From NCBI GenBank assembly GCA_963820495.1, contig CAWGAF010000001.1:1116001-1180000 (forward strand): DNA of 64,000 nt, given 5' to 3'. The position numbers were made by a program, and so were the translations under genes. The notes beneath the pieces were generated by a model, which was not told the DNA's origin, searched no databases, and saw only the letters and a list, made by a program, of their open reading frames with translations. Within the stretch, counting starts at the first letter, position 1. Every line of letters starts with the position of its first letter. This document shows, in pieces, positions 52,485-61,744 of the stretch. This stretch comes from JBBIPA01 sp963820495. GTDB lineage: Bacteria; Chloroflexota; Dehalococcoidia; GIF9; UBA5629.

Positions 52485-53060
52485 TTAAAGTATATTGATT
52501 CCAAACTCTTTTAAAGCTTCCGTCAGAGCGCTTAAGGGGAGACCCATTACATTGAAATAGTCGCCCTCAATTCTTTCCACAATAACAGATCCTAATCCCT
52601 GAATGGCATAGGCTCCCGCCTTATCCAACGGCTCTTTTGACTTCACATAGGTGTTAATCTCCGCTGAGGTCAGTTTCCGGACATATACTTTGGTTTCTAT
52701 TGATTTGGATAATGTTTTGTTTTTAGCGGTGTCCATTATACTAAAACCTGTGATCACTGAGTGGGACTTCCCGTTTAGTGTTTCCAGCATTTTCAAGGCC
52801 TCGTTCTCCGTGCGAGGCTTACCCAGTATTTGGCCTCCAAAAACGATAAAGGTATCGGCGGCAATAACTATGGCATTTTTGTGCTTACTGGCAACTATCT
52901 CAGCTTTTTCAAGAGATATTCTTTGGGCAATCTTATGAGGTTCTATCCCTGATTTGATATCCTCTTCATAATTGCTTGGTTCTACCTTAAATTTAAGGCC
53001 AATTTGTTCCAGTAATACTTTTCTCCGTGACGATCCTGAGGCTAATATAATTGTTTTCAT
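52485..53060 (-). CDS. maf: Maf-like nucleoside triphosphate pyrophosphatase
   Basis: 191 aa. Family motifs: ILASGSSRRKVLLEQIGL at the N-terminus, IAADTFIVFGGQILGKP and IEGDYFNVMGLPL near the end. Maf proteins hydrolyse non-canonical or particular NTPs and are tied to cell division control. It is preceded by a 304-base gap with no other feature. Confidence 0.92.
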   Translation of the reverse strand: MKTIILASGSSRRKVLLEQIGLKFKVEPSNYEEDIKSGIEPHKIAQRISLEKAEIVASKHKNAIVIAADTFIVFGGQILGKPRTENEALKMLETLNGKSHSVITGFSIMDTAKNKTLSKSIETKVYVRKLTSAEINTYVKSKEPLDKAGAYAIQGLGSVIVERIEGDYFNVMGLPLSALTEALKEFGINIL

Positions 53061-53364
53061 AATGTTTCTTTTATGAAGAGTACGAACTTATCTATTGAAT
53101 CTCCATTACAGAGTAAACTGGTATTGACATATTTAATTATCTATTCTTATTTCTCATATTAACGATCAGTTTGAAAGTACTCTACATGAACAAAACTGCC
53201 GGCTAGCCTGTTTGCATTATATGGATTATAGCAACTATTTCAGTGAGTAGGAATAGACTTAGCTCTCTCGAGACTCTGTGATTCATAAGATTATCGCGAT
53301 TGCACAACGCTAGATTGTTCAGTTGAGCTGGTTTACCCGGGGCAGCTTGATTAAGGAAGTGGTA
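53061..53364. other. Intergenic region, nothing firm seen
   Basis: A 304-base gap between the restriction-modification gene and maf, both on the minus strand. I see no promoter pair, terminator, RNA or coding frame. Confidence 0.3.
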
Positions 53365-56300
53365 TCAACTTGGAATTAACTCCATTTGTTTAATGATTTC
53401 CATCGTCTTGGTGCTTACAGTACATACCTTTTGGAGCAAGTCAACCACTTGCTCTTTATAATCAGAGAATCGGTAAGTATCAAACAACTTGAGGATTGTT
53501 GGATCGCGGGGTCTTCTTTCTCTGTAATATTCCAAAACCCATTCTAAAGCGGAACGGTTGCCGAGTTTGTATTCCCAAGCTATTTTCGGAATTCCTTTAA
53601 GCACAGTTACGGTATCAAGTTCGATAATACCATTCTCTTTATCAGCTTTTAGTTTTACTTTGGGAGTGACCGGTGGTTTGCCTGCTTTTGACTTCGTGTC
53701 CACACGCTTTAGGGAATAAGACGGCGCGGTCTCAAAATTCAGGTGCATGTACATGAGCTGTTTTCCCAAAGCTGACCACTGCCAGAAGTTGTCATAGAAG
53801 GGAATCCTAGGAAATCCACGTTTCAAATTTATTGCATACTTTTCACGGTAGGCCGGATGGTGTAGAACTGCATAAACATAGTGAAAGATAGCTTCCTTGG
53901 TAATCTTGGAATCTTTATAGTGTTCCTTAAACAGTTTCAAAGCAAAGTATGTAATATTATCAACCCTATTACCTAACTTGTCATAATGATAAAGGGGTAA
54001 GCACTGAGTTTTTTCGAGTAAATCAAGTGAAGGTACAGTTTTGGTAACAAGACATTGAAAAGGTTTTGTTGAAGAGACGCCGGATAAGCTCAATATTAAA
54101 TTATCTTGTGCTGCAATTTGTTGTGCTAATCCATGTTCGTCAATAAAAAGGTCGGAGTAATATATGTAATGTTGGCAATAAGGTCTATATTGAAATTTTT
54201 TTATTCTGCCCTTATTGAACTTTTCCTTTAATCCTTTATGGTATCGTTGTTTAAGATTTCTTGACCATTTGATTCGAGTATCATATTCATCATCTTGTTG
54301 TATGTAGCTATCATAGAAATCAGCAAAGAATTTCATTTTAAGTAATAAGTTATCTTTTGAAAGGTCAATTACCCATTCATCTCTATTTGTTGATATACCT
54401 GTTGAATATCCCCTAAAGATTGATTCAGTAGATTTAATACCAATTAACTTGGTTTGCTTTGAGGCAATAGGTATGAGGTCATCCCAATCATTTTCCGGTA
54501 AATTTATCCAGTTATTGTTTTTGTCCGGAATAATATGTTCAAAAGGAAGTTCCTTAAATTTGGTAGTGGAAAGGAATTGGAGCTTCTCGCGGGCTGTTTC
54601 CATCTCGGGACGGCGGGTGTAGTAAATTTTGCATGAATTACCTCCTTCGTTTCCTTTTTTCACAAAAAACGTTATAGCAACCCCAGTCTGTATAGCAAAT
54701 ACATTGTGTTTAGGGCCGGATAGTTTTGGATTGGCTCTGACATCACCACCTAAATCAACAATATAAATGTGAGAAAATTCATCTGCAACAACTTTACGAA
54801 AACCATCATATGTCCGAGCGTCTATTAAAGAACGATTAGTAATAAAAGCAAGGACACCGTTCGGAGCCAGTCTGTCGCTAGCCCAGCGAATAAATCGGGA
54901 ATACATATCATACAGTTTTGTTTTTTGAGCGGTACTGTGTTTGATATAGGTTTCTTTTATGCGCTTGTCTATTTGAGGATACGGGCGGTTTTTATTGTTT
55001 TCATTTTCGTTAAGCTGGTTGGCATTATAAGGTGGATTTCCAATAATAACAGAAATCTTTCGTTGGTTCTGTTGTTTTATGCGCTCGAGATTTTCTGCGC
55101 TTATAGAAAGGAAATGCGATTGCTTTTTATCATAAATAAATCCAAGATTATCCAGTGTATCTACAAAACAGATGTTCTTAAATTCTGAATATTGATTCAT
55201 CTTCTGAAAAAAGGTGTATTCGATATTGATATTGGCAATGTAATAAGGCAAAATAGCGACTTCGTTGCAGTGAATTTCATTCTCGTACTTATAAGGAAGG
55301 ACGTTTTTAGGTAAATGTTCTATTATCTCCGTGATGAATGTGCCGGTGCCTGTGGCTGGGTCAAGGATTTCGACATCCTTGTCTCCTAGGAGACGATTAA
55401 AGTGTTTATAAACGAGATGGTCGGCTCCCTCTACCATAAAGCGTACAATCTCGTTAGGTGTATAAATGATGCCAAGCCGGTCAGCTCCAGCCGGGTTATA
55501 TGCTTTATAAAAATTCTCGTAAAAAACTTTAAGAAAACGCTGCTTCTCGTGATGGTCATAAATGTCGCTGGCCGCAGCCTTAATAATCTTGATATATGGA
55601 TCTATTTTGAGAAGGATATTCTTTTGAGTGGCTCCGATAAAGAAGGTCTTAGTTATTTTTGCTAATTCACGAGCTATATTATTTTCCTGATGGAATTGAG
55701 CGTTACTGAAGATAGTGATAAAGATATCTTCAGTAAGGATGTGCTGAATGAGCATCTCACGAATATCAGCCATAACAATATGGGGATTAATAGACTCGCG
55801 GCAGAGTTCCAAAAAGTCGGCCCTAGCCTGCGCAAATGCGAGGTTTTCTTCAGCCTGTTTCTCAATTAGCTGGCGTAATTCATAGACAAGGTCAGGCAAA
55901 TCCTGCTTGAATTTCTCGATGGCAGCACGAAAGGTCTGAACTTCCTTCGGCTCATAGCTGACAAAGGCAATCAGTATTGCATGCAAACCATTTGCGTCAT
56001 TAAAATCGGCACGGGATACTTCGGTGCCGTTTTGAAAAAGGATGGCAGTTTGACTATCTTCAAAGAGTATGTTTGTAGTCGGATATCCTTTTTCAATCTT
56101 TTTCTGGATTTCCTCGTCAAGTGAGTCGAAAGTATCTTTGCTTTCCCAGTAGCCCCAGTCCTGACGCAAAGCATCTTTCAAGGTACCATCAGGTATGGCG
56201 CCAGTGGCATACTTTAATTCGGGAACAACAATAAGATTCTTGTCAGCGCAGTATTGTTCCAACAGGCTTTGGAAAGCAGAACGGATAGCAGTCTCATTTT

Positions 56301-56367
56301 TAGAGCCTCCATACTGGATGAGCTTTTCAACCTTTGTGTAGTACTGCTGGATAAGTTGCAACGACAT
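53365..56367 (-). CDS. Type ISP-like restriction-modification protein without helicase
   Basis: 1000 aa. The N-terminus shows a PD-ExK-type nuclease motif: Asp60 in AIPDGTLKD and Glu75-x-Lys77 in YWESKDTF, after a conserved-looking VVPELKYATG. The methyltransferase core has YTPNEIVRFMVEGAD, motif I DPATGTGTFITEI (near 334) and motif IV GNPPYN (near 442). The C-terminal 450 residues match the type ISP target-recognition region (GFRKVVADEFSHIYIVDL, KFQYRPYCQHYIYYSD). Known type ISP enzymes such as LlaGI carry a helicase between nuclease and methylase; here that part is missing, so it resembles a single-chain IIG enzyme. It stands alone, with no Shine-Dalgarno visible. Confidence 0.88.
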   Translation of the reverse strand: MSLQLIQQYYTKVEKLIQYGGSKNETAIRSAFQSLLEQYCADKNLIVVPELKYATGAIPDGTLKDALRQDWGYWESKDTFDSLDEEIQKKIEKGYPTTNILFEDSQTAILFQNGTEVSRADFNDANGLHAILIAFVSYEPKEVQTFRAAIEKFKQDLPDLVYELRQLIEKQAEENLAFAQARADFLELCRESINPHIVMADIREMLIQHILTEDIFITIFSNAQFHQENNIARELAKITKTFFIGATQKNILLKIDPYIKIIKAAASDIYDHHEKQRFLKVFYENFYKAYNPAGADRLGIIYTPNEIVRFMVEGADHLVYKHFNRLLGDKDVEILDPATGTGTFITEIIEHLPKNVLPYKYENEIHCNEVAILPYYIANINIEYTFFQKMNQYSEFKNICFVDTLDNLGFIYDKKQSHFLSISAENLERIKQQNQRKISVIIGNPPYNANQLNENENNKNRPYPQIDKRIKETYIKHSTAQKTKLYDMYSRFIRWASDRLAPNGVLAFITNRSLIDARTYDGFRKVVADEFSHIYIVDLGGDVRANPKLSGPKHNVFAIQTGVAITFFVKKGNEGGNSCKIYYTRRPEMETAREKLQFLSTTKFKELPFEHIIPDKNNNWINLPENDWDDLIPIASKQTKLIGIKSTESIFRGYSTGISTNRDEWVIDLSKDNLLLKMKFFADFYDSYIQQDDEYDTRIKWSRNLKQRYHKGLKEKFNKGRIKKFQYRPYCQHYIYYSDLFIDEHGLAQQIAAQDNLILSLSGVSSTKPFQCLVTKTVPSLDLLEKTQCLPLYHYDKLGNRVDNITYFALKLFKEHYKDSKITKEAIFHYVYAVLHHPAYREKYAINLKRGFPRIPFYDNFWQWSALGKQLMYMHLNFETAPSYSLKRVDTKSKAGKPPVTPKVKLKADKENGIIELDTVTVLKGIPKIAWEYKLGNRSALEWVLEYYRERRPRDPTILKLFDTYRFSDYKEQVVDLLQKVCTVSTKTMEIIKQMELIPS

Positions 56368-56508
56368 AGCAATACTTTAGGTTAATTGAATCTGCCTGTC
56401 AAGAACTAAATATTCCGTCAGATTGTTGCCTTAGAAAATACGCTGGACGGCGTACCATGATATACTGGTTGACGATTAGCATATTAAAACTAGAAAACGG
56501 AATATATT

Positions 56509-57057
56509 ATGACCAGTGATGAAACAAGAAAACTGATGAGGGGATATGTCCAAATATATACTGGCAATTCCAAAGGGAAAACTACAGCCGCACTGGGACT
56601 TGCATTCCGAGCAATGGGACAGGGGCTTAAAACATATATAGGTCAGTTCATGAAAGGGCAGCCTTATGGCGAGTTAGCAGCAGCAAAGATTGCTTCACCT
56701 TATATAACAATCGAACAATATGGGAAAGATACGTTCACCCATGTTCAGAATCCACCTGATCCTGAAGATATAAAGATGGCACAGGACGGGCTTGCCAAAG
56801 CGCGGGCTGCCATGATATCTGGTAAGTATGACATCATAGTCCTGGACGAAATAATCACTGCGCATTATTTCCATCTAATATCTCTGGGGGATGTGCTGAG
56901 CATTATTAAAGATAAACCGGAGAAAACGGAGATAGTAATGACTGGCAGATATGCACCTCAGGAATTGATAGAGGCTGCAGATTTAGTCACTGAAATGGTT
57001 GAGGTTAAACACTATTTTAATAGGGGGGTTGGTGCACGCAACGGGATCGAACGTTAA
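56509..57057 (+). CDS. cobO: Cob(I)alamin adenosyltransferase, CobA/CobO type
   Basis: 182 aa. P-loop GNSKGKTTAALGLAFRAMGQG near the N-terminus, QFMKGQPYGE, and the Walker-B-like IIVLDEIITAH. It adenosylates corrinoids, consistent with the corrinoid-dependent acs genes in the window. No riboswitch was found in the 141 bases upstream. Confidence 0.94.
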   Translation: MTSDETRKLMRGYVQIYTGNSKGKTTAALGLAFRAMGQGLKTYIGQFMKGQPYGELAAAKIASPYITIEQYGKDTFTHVQNPPDPEDIKMAQDGLAKARAAMISGKYDIIVLDEIITAHYFHLISLGDVLSIIKDKPEKTEIVMTGRYAPQELIEAADLVTEMVEVKHYFNRGVGARNGIER

Positions 57058-57142
57058 ATGTATTATTGGAATTGACCCTGTTCTATAACAAATAGCCATC
57101 AGATTGTTTAATGTCACTGAAACCAAGTCTAACTAAAAAAAG

Positions 57143-59032
57143 TCAGGATTCAGGGGAGATTTTAATCTGGTGAATGTTCTGGCTGGTGGTGTGCCAATAG
57201 GTTAGAGTCTGATTGCTGGTATCTTTTTCCCATTTACCATCTGACACTATAACGCGGTAGCCGTTGGGGTAATTATAAGACGGCACAAATACCTCTGTGG
57301 GTGCTGGTATCCCGTGCTTATGCTGGTACTTAAATTGGAAGATGCGCTTATTTATATCATAGGACAGTTCAACGGGCTTGCCGGCTGTTGCCTTGGGGTA
57401 AGGTCTAAGCAGCGCCGCTAATGCCCGTCCCCCAGAATTAACATCTGACTTATCGGTCTGCTGGTCTCGGCTGAATACCGAGAAGTCCTCACCATTCCAC
57501 TGGTCGCCCCGAGCAATGGTATTGTCAGCAGTATAATTCCAGAGGGTGACATTCATCAGATTGTCTTCAACAGCGCGGAGGCAGCGGTCCAGAGCCCGCT
57601 CCTGTACTGAGAAGTCCCCTGTTCTATAAGCCCTGGCTTTATCCATGTCAAAGGGGATGCCCATCTCACCCAGGTGCACTGGTAATCCGCCAAGCTGATG
57701 GCTCGCCCTCTGTTTGAAATGTCTTAACTGATTAGCCAGAGAGCGGCGAACCAGAGGCGGTGACAATACTAGTCTTAAATTACGGATGTCAATAGACAGC
57801 CACGGCTTAAAAGACTTAAATACCAGGGTCATAACATCATACCAGTGTGGCGCATAGACAATATTTTGAGCATCGTCCACCCCCCAGCTAAAGGCATCAT
57901 GTAAAGGGGATGGGTCAATGAAAATAATTGCTTCTGGATGCACTTCCCTGATTGCCCTGGCATAACGGTTAGCAAACGGGCGGAAGTAATCCTCAGAAAA
58001 ATTCACTGGGCGACCATTAACCGATGCGAAATAATCGGGGCGAACTAGCCTGGGTTCACCCTGCTGGTCAATATCCCAAACACCGTGGGCACGCCATACG
58101 CATTCTCGCCCATCTCGCCAGGCTCTTACTCTTTGCCTGTTCAACCACTGTCGTCTCAGGGCACGTAACCTGGAACCAAACTTCCAGATATCAACCTCCT
58201 GAGGATATCCCGAGCCGAGCAAGATACTCTGCCAGGGGCTGGGTGTGGGACCGTTACGACGAACTGAAGCGGACTTGGTAATGTCCGCCAGTCCTATCCA
58301 CCCTGGGTCAGGTTCATTCAGCGTATCATAGCCTACCACGTGGGGCATGTTCTTGGTGCGGTTCGCCACCTGCTGGACGGCGGCAATATAGTGACGCTGC
58401 AGATAATCCTGCACTGGTTCTCCGTCTACGTGGGTTTTAGGAGCGAAATCATTACCAGCAAAGAAGAGTGTGAACATGGTGGCGGATGCCAGTTTATCCC
58501 CATTGCTGGGCCAGATAAACCAGGGGTAGGGGTCACCATAGGTTTGATGCGTAACGGCAGCGCCAGTCTGTTCAAAATTGCCTGGTTCCAAACCTATAGC
58601 CTCTAAAGTCCAACCAGGAGCGCCATCTCCGCCGGAAAATCGGCTCCACACGTCCTGGTGAGGGTCGATGAAAAGGCTAATCCCATATTCCCCTGCCTTT
58701 TCCAGAATTGCCGATAGATAATCGAGGTACTCCACATCATACTGCCCTGGACCAGCGTGCTCTATGGCTTCCCAGGTAACCAGGAATCGGACGAAATTGA
58801 AGCCCCACTGCCGTAGCCTGGTGAAATGCTCATCTGCTTCATGTAAAGGGAATGGCCTGCCGACAAAGGAAACGTCTCGATGCTGGAAGAAATGCTCTGC
58901 GAGATGGGTGGCTCCATCTGGGTTCCTGGGGACTTTACTGCTGCCACCGAGGTTGACACCGCGCAGAAGCAGTCTCCTGCCTTTATTATCTATCAGCCAA
59001 TCGTCTTCAATGCGCAAGTGGATTTCACCCAA
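57143..59032 (-). CDS. GH5 endoglycoceramidase-like glycosidase
   Basis: 629 aa. (beta/alpha)8 barrel with the N-terminal substrate loop LLLRGVNLGGSSKVP, acid/base Glu in DTLNEPDPGW and nucleophile Glu in HLGEMGIPFD; a beta-rich C-terminal domain follows (about 535-629). This fits the GH5 endoglycoceramidase group. No signal peptide is seen, so a cytoplasmic location is likely unless the start lies elsewhere; the frame opens with TTG at 59032, and no better start exists. It is 42 bases after the GAPDH stop, the last gene of a glycolytic run, an unusual place. Confidence 0.85.
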   Translation of the reverse strand: MGEIHLRIEDDWLIDNKGRRLLLRGVNLGGSSKVPRNPDGATHLAEHFFQHRDVSFVGRPFPLHEADEHFTRLRQWGFNFVRFLVTWEAIEHAGPGQYDVEYLDYLSAILEKAGEYGISLFIDPHQDVWSRFSGGDGAPGWTLEAIGLEPGNFEQTGAAVTHQTYGDPYPWFIWPSNGDKLASATMFTLFFAGNDFAPKTHVDGEPVQDYLQRHYIAAVQQVANRTKNMPHVVGYDTLNEPDPGWIGLADITKSASVRRNGPTPSPWQSILLGSGYPQEVDIWKFGSRLRALRRQWLNRQRVRAWRDGRECVWRAHGVWDIDQQGEPRLVRPDYFASVNGRPVNFSEDYFRPFANRYARAIREVHPEAIIFIDPSPLHDAFSWGVDDAQNIVYAPHWYDVMTLVFKSFKPWLSIDIRNLRLVLSPPLVRRSLANQLRHFKQRASHQLGGLPVHLGEMGIPFDMDKARAYRTGDFSVQERALDRCLRAVEDNLMNVTLWNYTADNTIARGDQWNGEDFSVFSRDQQTDKSDVNSGGRALAALLRPYPKATAGKPVELSYDINKRIFQFKYQHKHGIPAPTEVFVPSYNYPNGYRVIVSDGKWEKDTSNQTLTYWHTTSQNIHQIKISPES

Positions 59033-59074
59033 ACCGTTGAAAAGTGCCGTCTGGAAACCCGTAGCGAGGTCTGG

Positions 59075-60088
59075 CTATATGCCTTTTTTGAGGATATAAA
59101 GCGTTAAGTCAGCGAGGCGGCAGCTATAGCCCCATTCGTTATCGTACCAGGATAGTATCTTGACCATGTTGCCACCCAGTACCATGGTGCTTAGAGCGTC
59201 GAGGATGGAGCTTGCCTGGTTTCCTTTGAAATCTGAGCTGACCAGCGGCTCTTCGCAGTACTCCAGAATCCCCTTGAGCTTGCCATTAGCCGCAGTTTTG
59301 AAAGCCTGGTTGACCTGCTCGGCGGTTACTTCCTTATCTAAGTCAGCCACAAAATCGCACAGGGAGACGGTGGGCACTGGTACCCTGAAAGCGACTCCAT
59401 GGAGCTTTCCCTTGAGTTCCGGCAGGACTAAAGCCACAGCTTTGGCAGCACCAGTAGTGGTGGGCACGATATTTTCTGCCGCTGCCCGTGCCCGGCGCAG
59501 GTCTTTGTGGAACATGTCCTGAAGCCTCTGGTCATTGGTATAGGCATGAATGGTGGATAACAGTCCCCGCGTTACTCCGAAGCTATCATTCAGCACTTTA
59601 ACCACTGGTGCAATGCAGTTGGTAGTGCAGGAGGCGTTGGAAATAATGCGATGCTTGGCAGGGTCATATTTATCCTCGTTGACACCGAGTACGATGGTTA
59701 TATCTTCTTCCTTGGCTGGTGCCGAAATGATGACCTTCTTGGCACCACCCTGAAAATGAGCTGCTGCCTTGCTGGCTTCGGTAAACAGCCCTGTGGACTC
59801 GATGACCACATCAACGCCGAAGTCTTTCCACTGAATCTTGCCGGGGTCACGTTCGGCAATAACTTTCGTTTTTCTGCCGTCAACTATAATAGCATTGTCT
59901 TGCGCCTCAATTTTGCTGGGGTAAATGCCATAAGTGCTGTCATATTTGAGCAGATGGGCGTTGGTCTTGGCATCGGTGAGGTCATTGACTACGGCTATCT
60001 CTAATTTGTCGGCATAATGCTGGCTTATTACCCGGAAGACCAGCCTGCCGATGCGCCCGAATCCGTTGATCCCGATTTTTGGTGTCAT
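59075..60088 (-). CDS. gap: Glyceraldehyde-3-phosphate dehydrogenase, type I
   Basis: 337 aa. NAD-binding INGFGRIGRLVFR, catalytic Cys in SNASCTTNCIAP, and the substrate loop NIVPTTTGAAKAV, PEL, then WYDNEWGYSCRLADL at the C-terminus. AAGGAGG seven bases before the ATG. With apgM and enolase it supplies the lower glycolytic/gluconeogenic steps. Confidence 0.96.
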   Translation of the reverse strand: MTPKIGINGFGRIGRLVFRVISQHYADKLEIAVVNDLTDAKTNAHLLKYDSTYGIYPSKIEAQDNAIIVDGRKTKVIAERDPGKIQWKDFGVDVVIESTGLFTEASKAAAHFQGGAKKVIISAPAKEEDITIVLGVNEDKYDPAKHRIISNASCTTNCIAPVVKVLNDSFGVTRGLLSTIHAYTNDQRLQDMFHKDLRRARAAAENIVPTTTGAAKAVALVLPELKGKLHGVAFRVPVPTVSLCDFVADLDKEVTAEQVNQAFKTAANGKLKGILEYCEEPLVSSDFKGNQASSILDALSTMVLGGNMVKILSWYDNEWGYSCRLADLTLYILKKGI

Positions 60089-60104
60089 AATAGTCCTCCT
60101 TAAT

Positions 60105-60186
60105 TACATCCTCTTACCCCTATCCCCTCTCTCCTTCAAAGGAAAGAGGGTGGAGTTTTTTTCAAAGGGGCACTGCCCCTTTGAAA
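60105..60186. repeat. Pyrimidine-rich intergenic repeat with long hairpin
   Basis: CCTCTTACCCCTATCCCCTC then CTCCTTCAAAGGAAAGAGG, followed by a perfect 12-bp stem TTTCAAAGGGGC-ACT-GCCCCTTTGAAA (60160-60186). Similar strings (CTCTCACCCCCTGCCCCATC, CTCCTTCGAAGGGGC) occur at 63620-63655 and CTCCTTCAAAGGAG at 18798-18811, so this is probably a short dispersed repeat family. Confidence 0.5.
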
Positions 60187-60237
60187 CCCTTTCTAAGTTG
60201 TTAAGCTTCGAACCTCTAACCCCCTGCCCCTCTAATC

Positions 60238-60651
60238 TCACTTATTATTTTTATCGTAGCTCGCCATCACTACTGTTCCAATCCCACCTCTGATGTTCCA
60301 CTCTGCCACCACTTCCATTCTCCTGGGCTTGATGGCATTGACCAGGTCATCGAGAACCCGATTGGTTGCCTCTTCAAAAAAGATTTCTACCATCCGGTAG
60401 CTGGTCAAATAAAACTTCAGCGACTTTAATTCCATCATCTTTTTATCTGGCGTGTACTTGATAGTAAGCGTGGCATAATCAGGCTGCCCAGGATTGAGCG
60501 GGCAGAGGGTGGTGAATTCAGAGGAGACTACTACCTCTTCATAGTCACGGTTAGGATAGGGGTTGGCTATAGCGATCAACAACTCCTTCTGGGGGTAATC
60601 TTTGAATTCCAGTTTCAGATTTTTAACCTTTTTCCTGATGCGCTCGTCCAT
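60238..60651 (-). CDS. queF: 7-cyano-7-deazaguanine (preQ0) reductase, QueF
   Basis: 137 aa, the short unimodular QueF form. The active-site Cys is in FTTLCPLNPGQPDYAT and the QueF motif region reads MELKSLKFYLTSYR, followed by GGIGTVVMASY. The enzyme reduces preQ0 to preQ1 for queuosine in tRNA. It lies 11 bases after the MBL gene. Confidence 0.93.
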   Translation of the reverse strand: MDERIRKKVKNLKLEFKDYPQKELLIAIANPYPNRDYEEVVVSSEFTTLCPLNPGQPDYATLTIKYTPDKKMMELKSLKFYLTSYRMVEIFFEEATNRVLDDLVNAIKPRRMEVVAEWNIRGGIGTVVMASYDKNNK

Positions 60652-60661
60652 TTCCTAACTA

Positions 60662-61744
60662 TTAACCTCCAGCGAAGTATAAAGTGGTACCGCCCTGCTC
60701 AATTTTTTGCACCTCGCCTTCTTTGCAGAGAAATTCGATATGCGCCAGTGTTTCCATGATAGCCAGCCGCTGGTCAAAAGCAGGAAGACTATCCAAACTT
60801 ATAGGCTTGATATCAGACCTCCAGGGTATTTCTGTGGCTACCCGGTAGGCTGTCTTCATATCCTCCTGAAGAACCTTTAAAATAGCGGACTTCCTCCGCT
60901 CGTGGTGGCGGAGCAAATTCTCAACTATTTGCCTGACGCCGCTGAAAGAGGGGCCATGTCCCGGGAAGGCGAAATTGACTTCCAGTTTTAGAATTTTTTC
61001 CAATGAATTCAGGTAATCGCCAAGGGGGTTTTCACCAGATTGGGGGTGGAAGCCGACGTGTGTGGCGATTTCGGGTAGAATATGGTCTCCAGTGAAGAGC
61101 AATTTACGGTTTGGTTCGTAAAGGCAGATATGCCCCGGAGAATGCCCCGGAGTTAACAAAGCCTTGAATTCGAAAGGATCCACGGAAATCTTCTTTCCTG
61201 CCTTAAGTAGGATATCGGGCATGGTAGGTGTCACTAACTTTTGGACTGGCATGGAAGCTTCGCTGAGTTTGGCAACCTGGTTCTTGGGGACTCCATGAGC
61301 CAGGAGAAAGCGTCGCATCTGTTTGAGCAGCTCCTCTGGATTAATATAGCGTGAGTCGAGCAAGTCTGCCTCGATTTTACTGAGGGCTATTTTGCCGCCG
61401 CAAATCTGCTTCAGCTTGCCGGCTAGCCCGTAATGGTCAGGATGGAAGTGGGTGATTATAATCTGACTTATGTCTTTAAGGGTGAAGCCATAGTTCCGGA
61501 GTTCCTTGTTCAAGGCGGAAAAAGCATCCGGTGTATCCCAGCCAGCATCAATCAGCAGGTTTTCTTTGCTGCCTTCGATTAAATAAACGTTGACATGCGA
61601 TAGAGCCCGTGAGCCTAGAACGTTCTGTTCAATGACGTCTACCAGCTTGTCCCTGCTGGCTTTGAGAGGCTTGGCATCATATGGCGGTAATGTTACACCT
61701 GAAAGGGGGACCTTTATCTGGTAAACTCCCTTTACAACTTCCAT
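60662..61744 (-). CDS. Metallo-beta-lactamase fold hydrolase
   Basis: 360 aa. Metal-binding THFHPDHYG (HxHxDH, near residue 108), GHSPGHICL and GDHILPE, then FPGHG; a C-terminal winged-helix-like domain (HERRKSAILKVLQ) as in RNase Z-like/LACTB2-like hydrolases. Substrate unknown. Its ATG overlaps the enolase stop by one base (TAATG). Confidence 0.9.
   Translation of the reverse strand: MEVVKGVYQIKVPLSGVTLPPYDAKPLKASRDKLVDVIEQNVLGSRALSHVNVYLIEGSKENLLIDAGWDTPDAFSALNKELRNYGFTLKDISQIIITHFHPDHYGLAGKLKQICGGKIALSKIEADLLDSRYINPEELLKQMRRFLLAHGVPKNQVAKLSEASMPVQKLVTPTMPDILLKAGKKISVDPFEFKALLTPGHSPGHICLYEPNRKLLFTGDHILPEIATHVGFHPQSGENPLGDYLNSLEKILKLEVNFAFPGHGPSFSGVRQIVENLLRHHERRKSAILKVLQEDMKTAYRVATEIPWRSDIKPISLDSLPAFDQRLAIMETLAHIEFLCKEGEVQKIEQGGTTLYFAGG

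Noticed and set aside
56368..56508. Cobalamin riboswitch upstream of cobO
   Set aside because: No B12-box-like core or long structured leader is visible in 141 bases.
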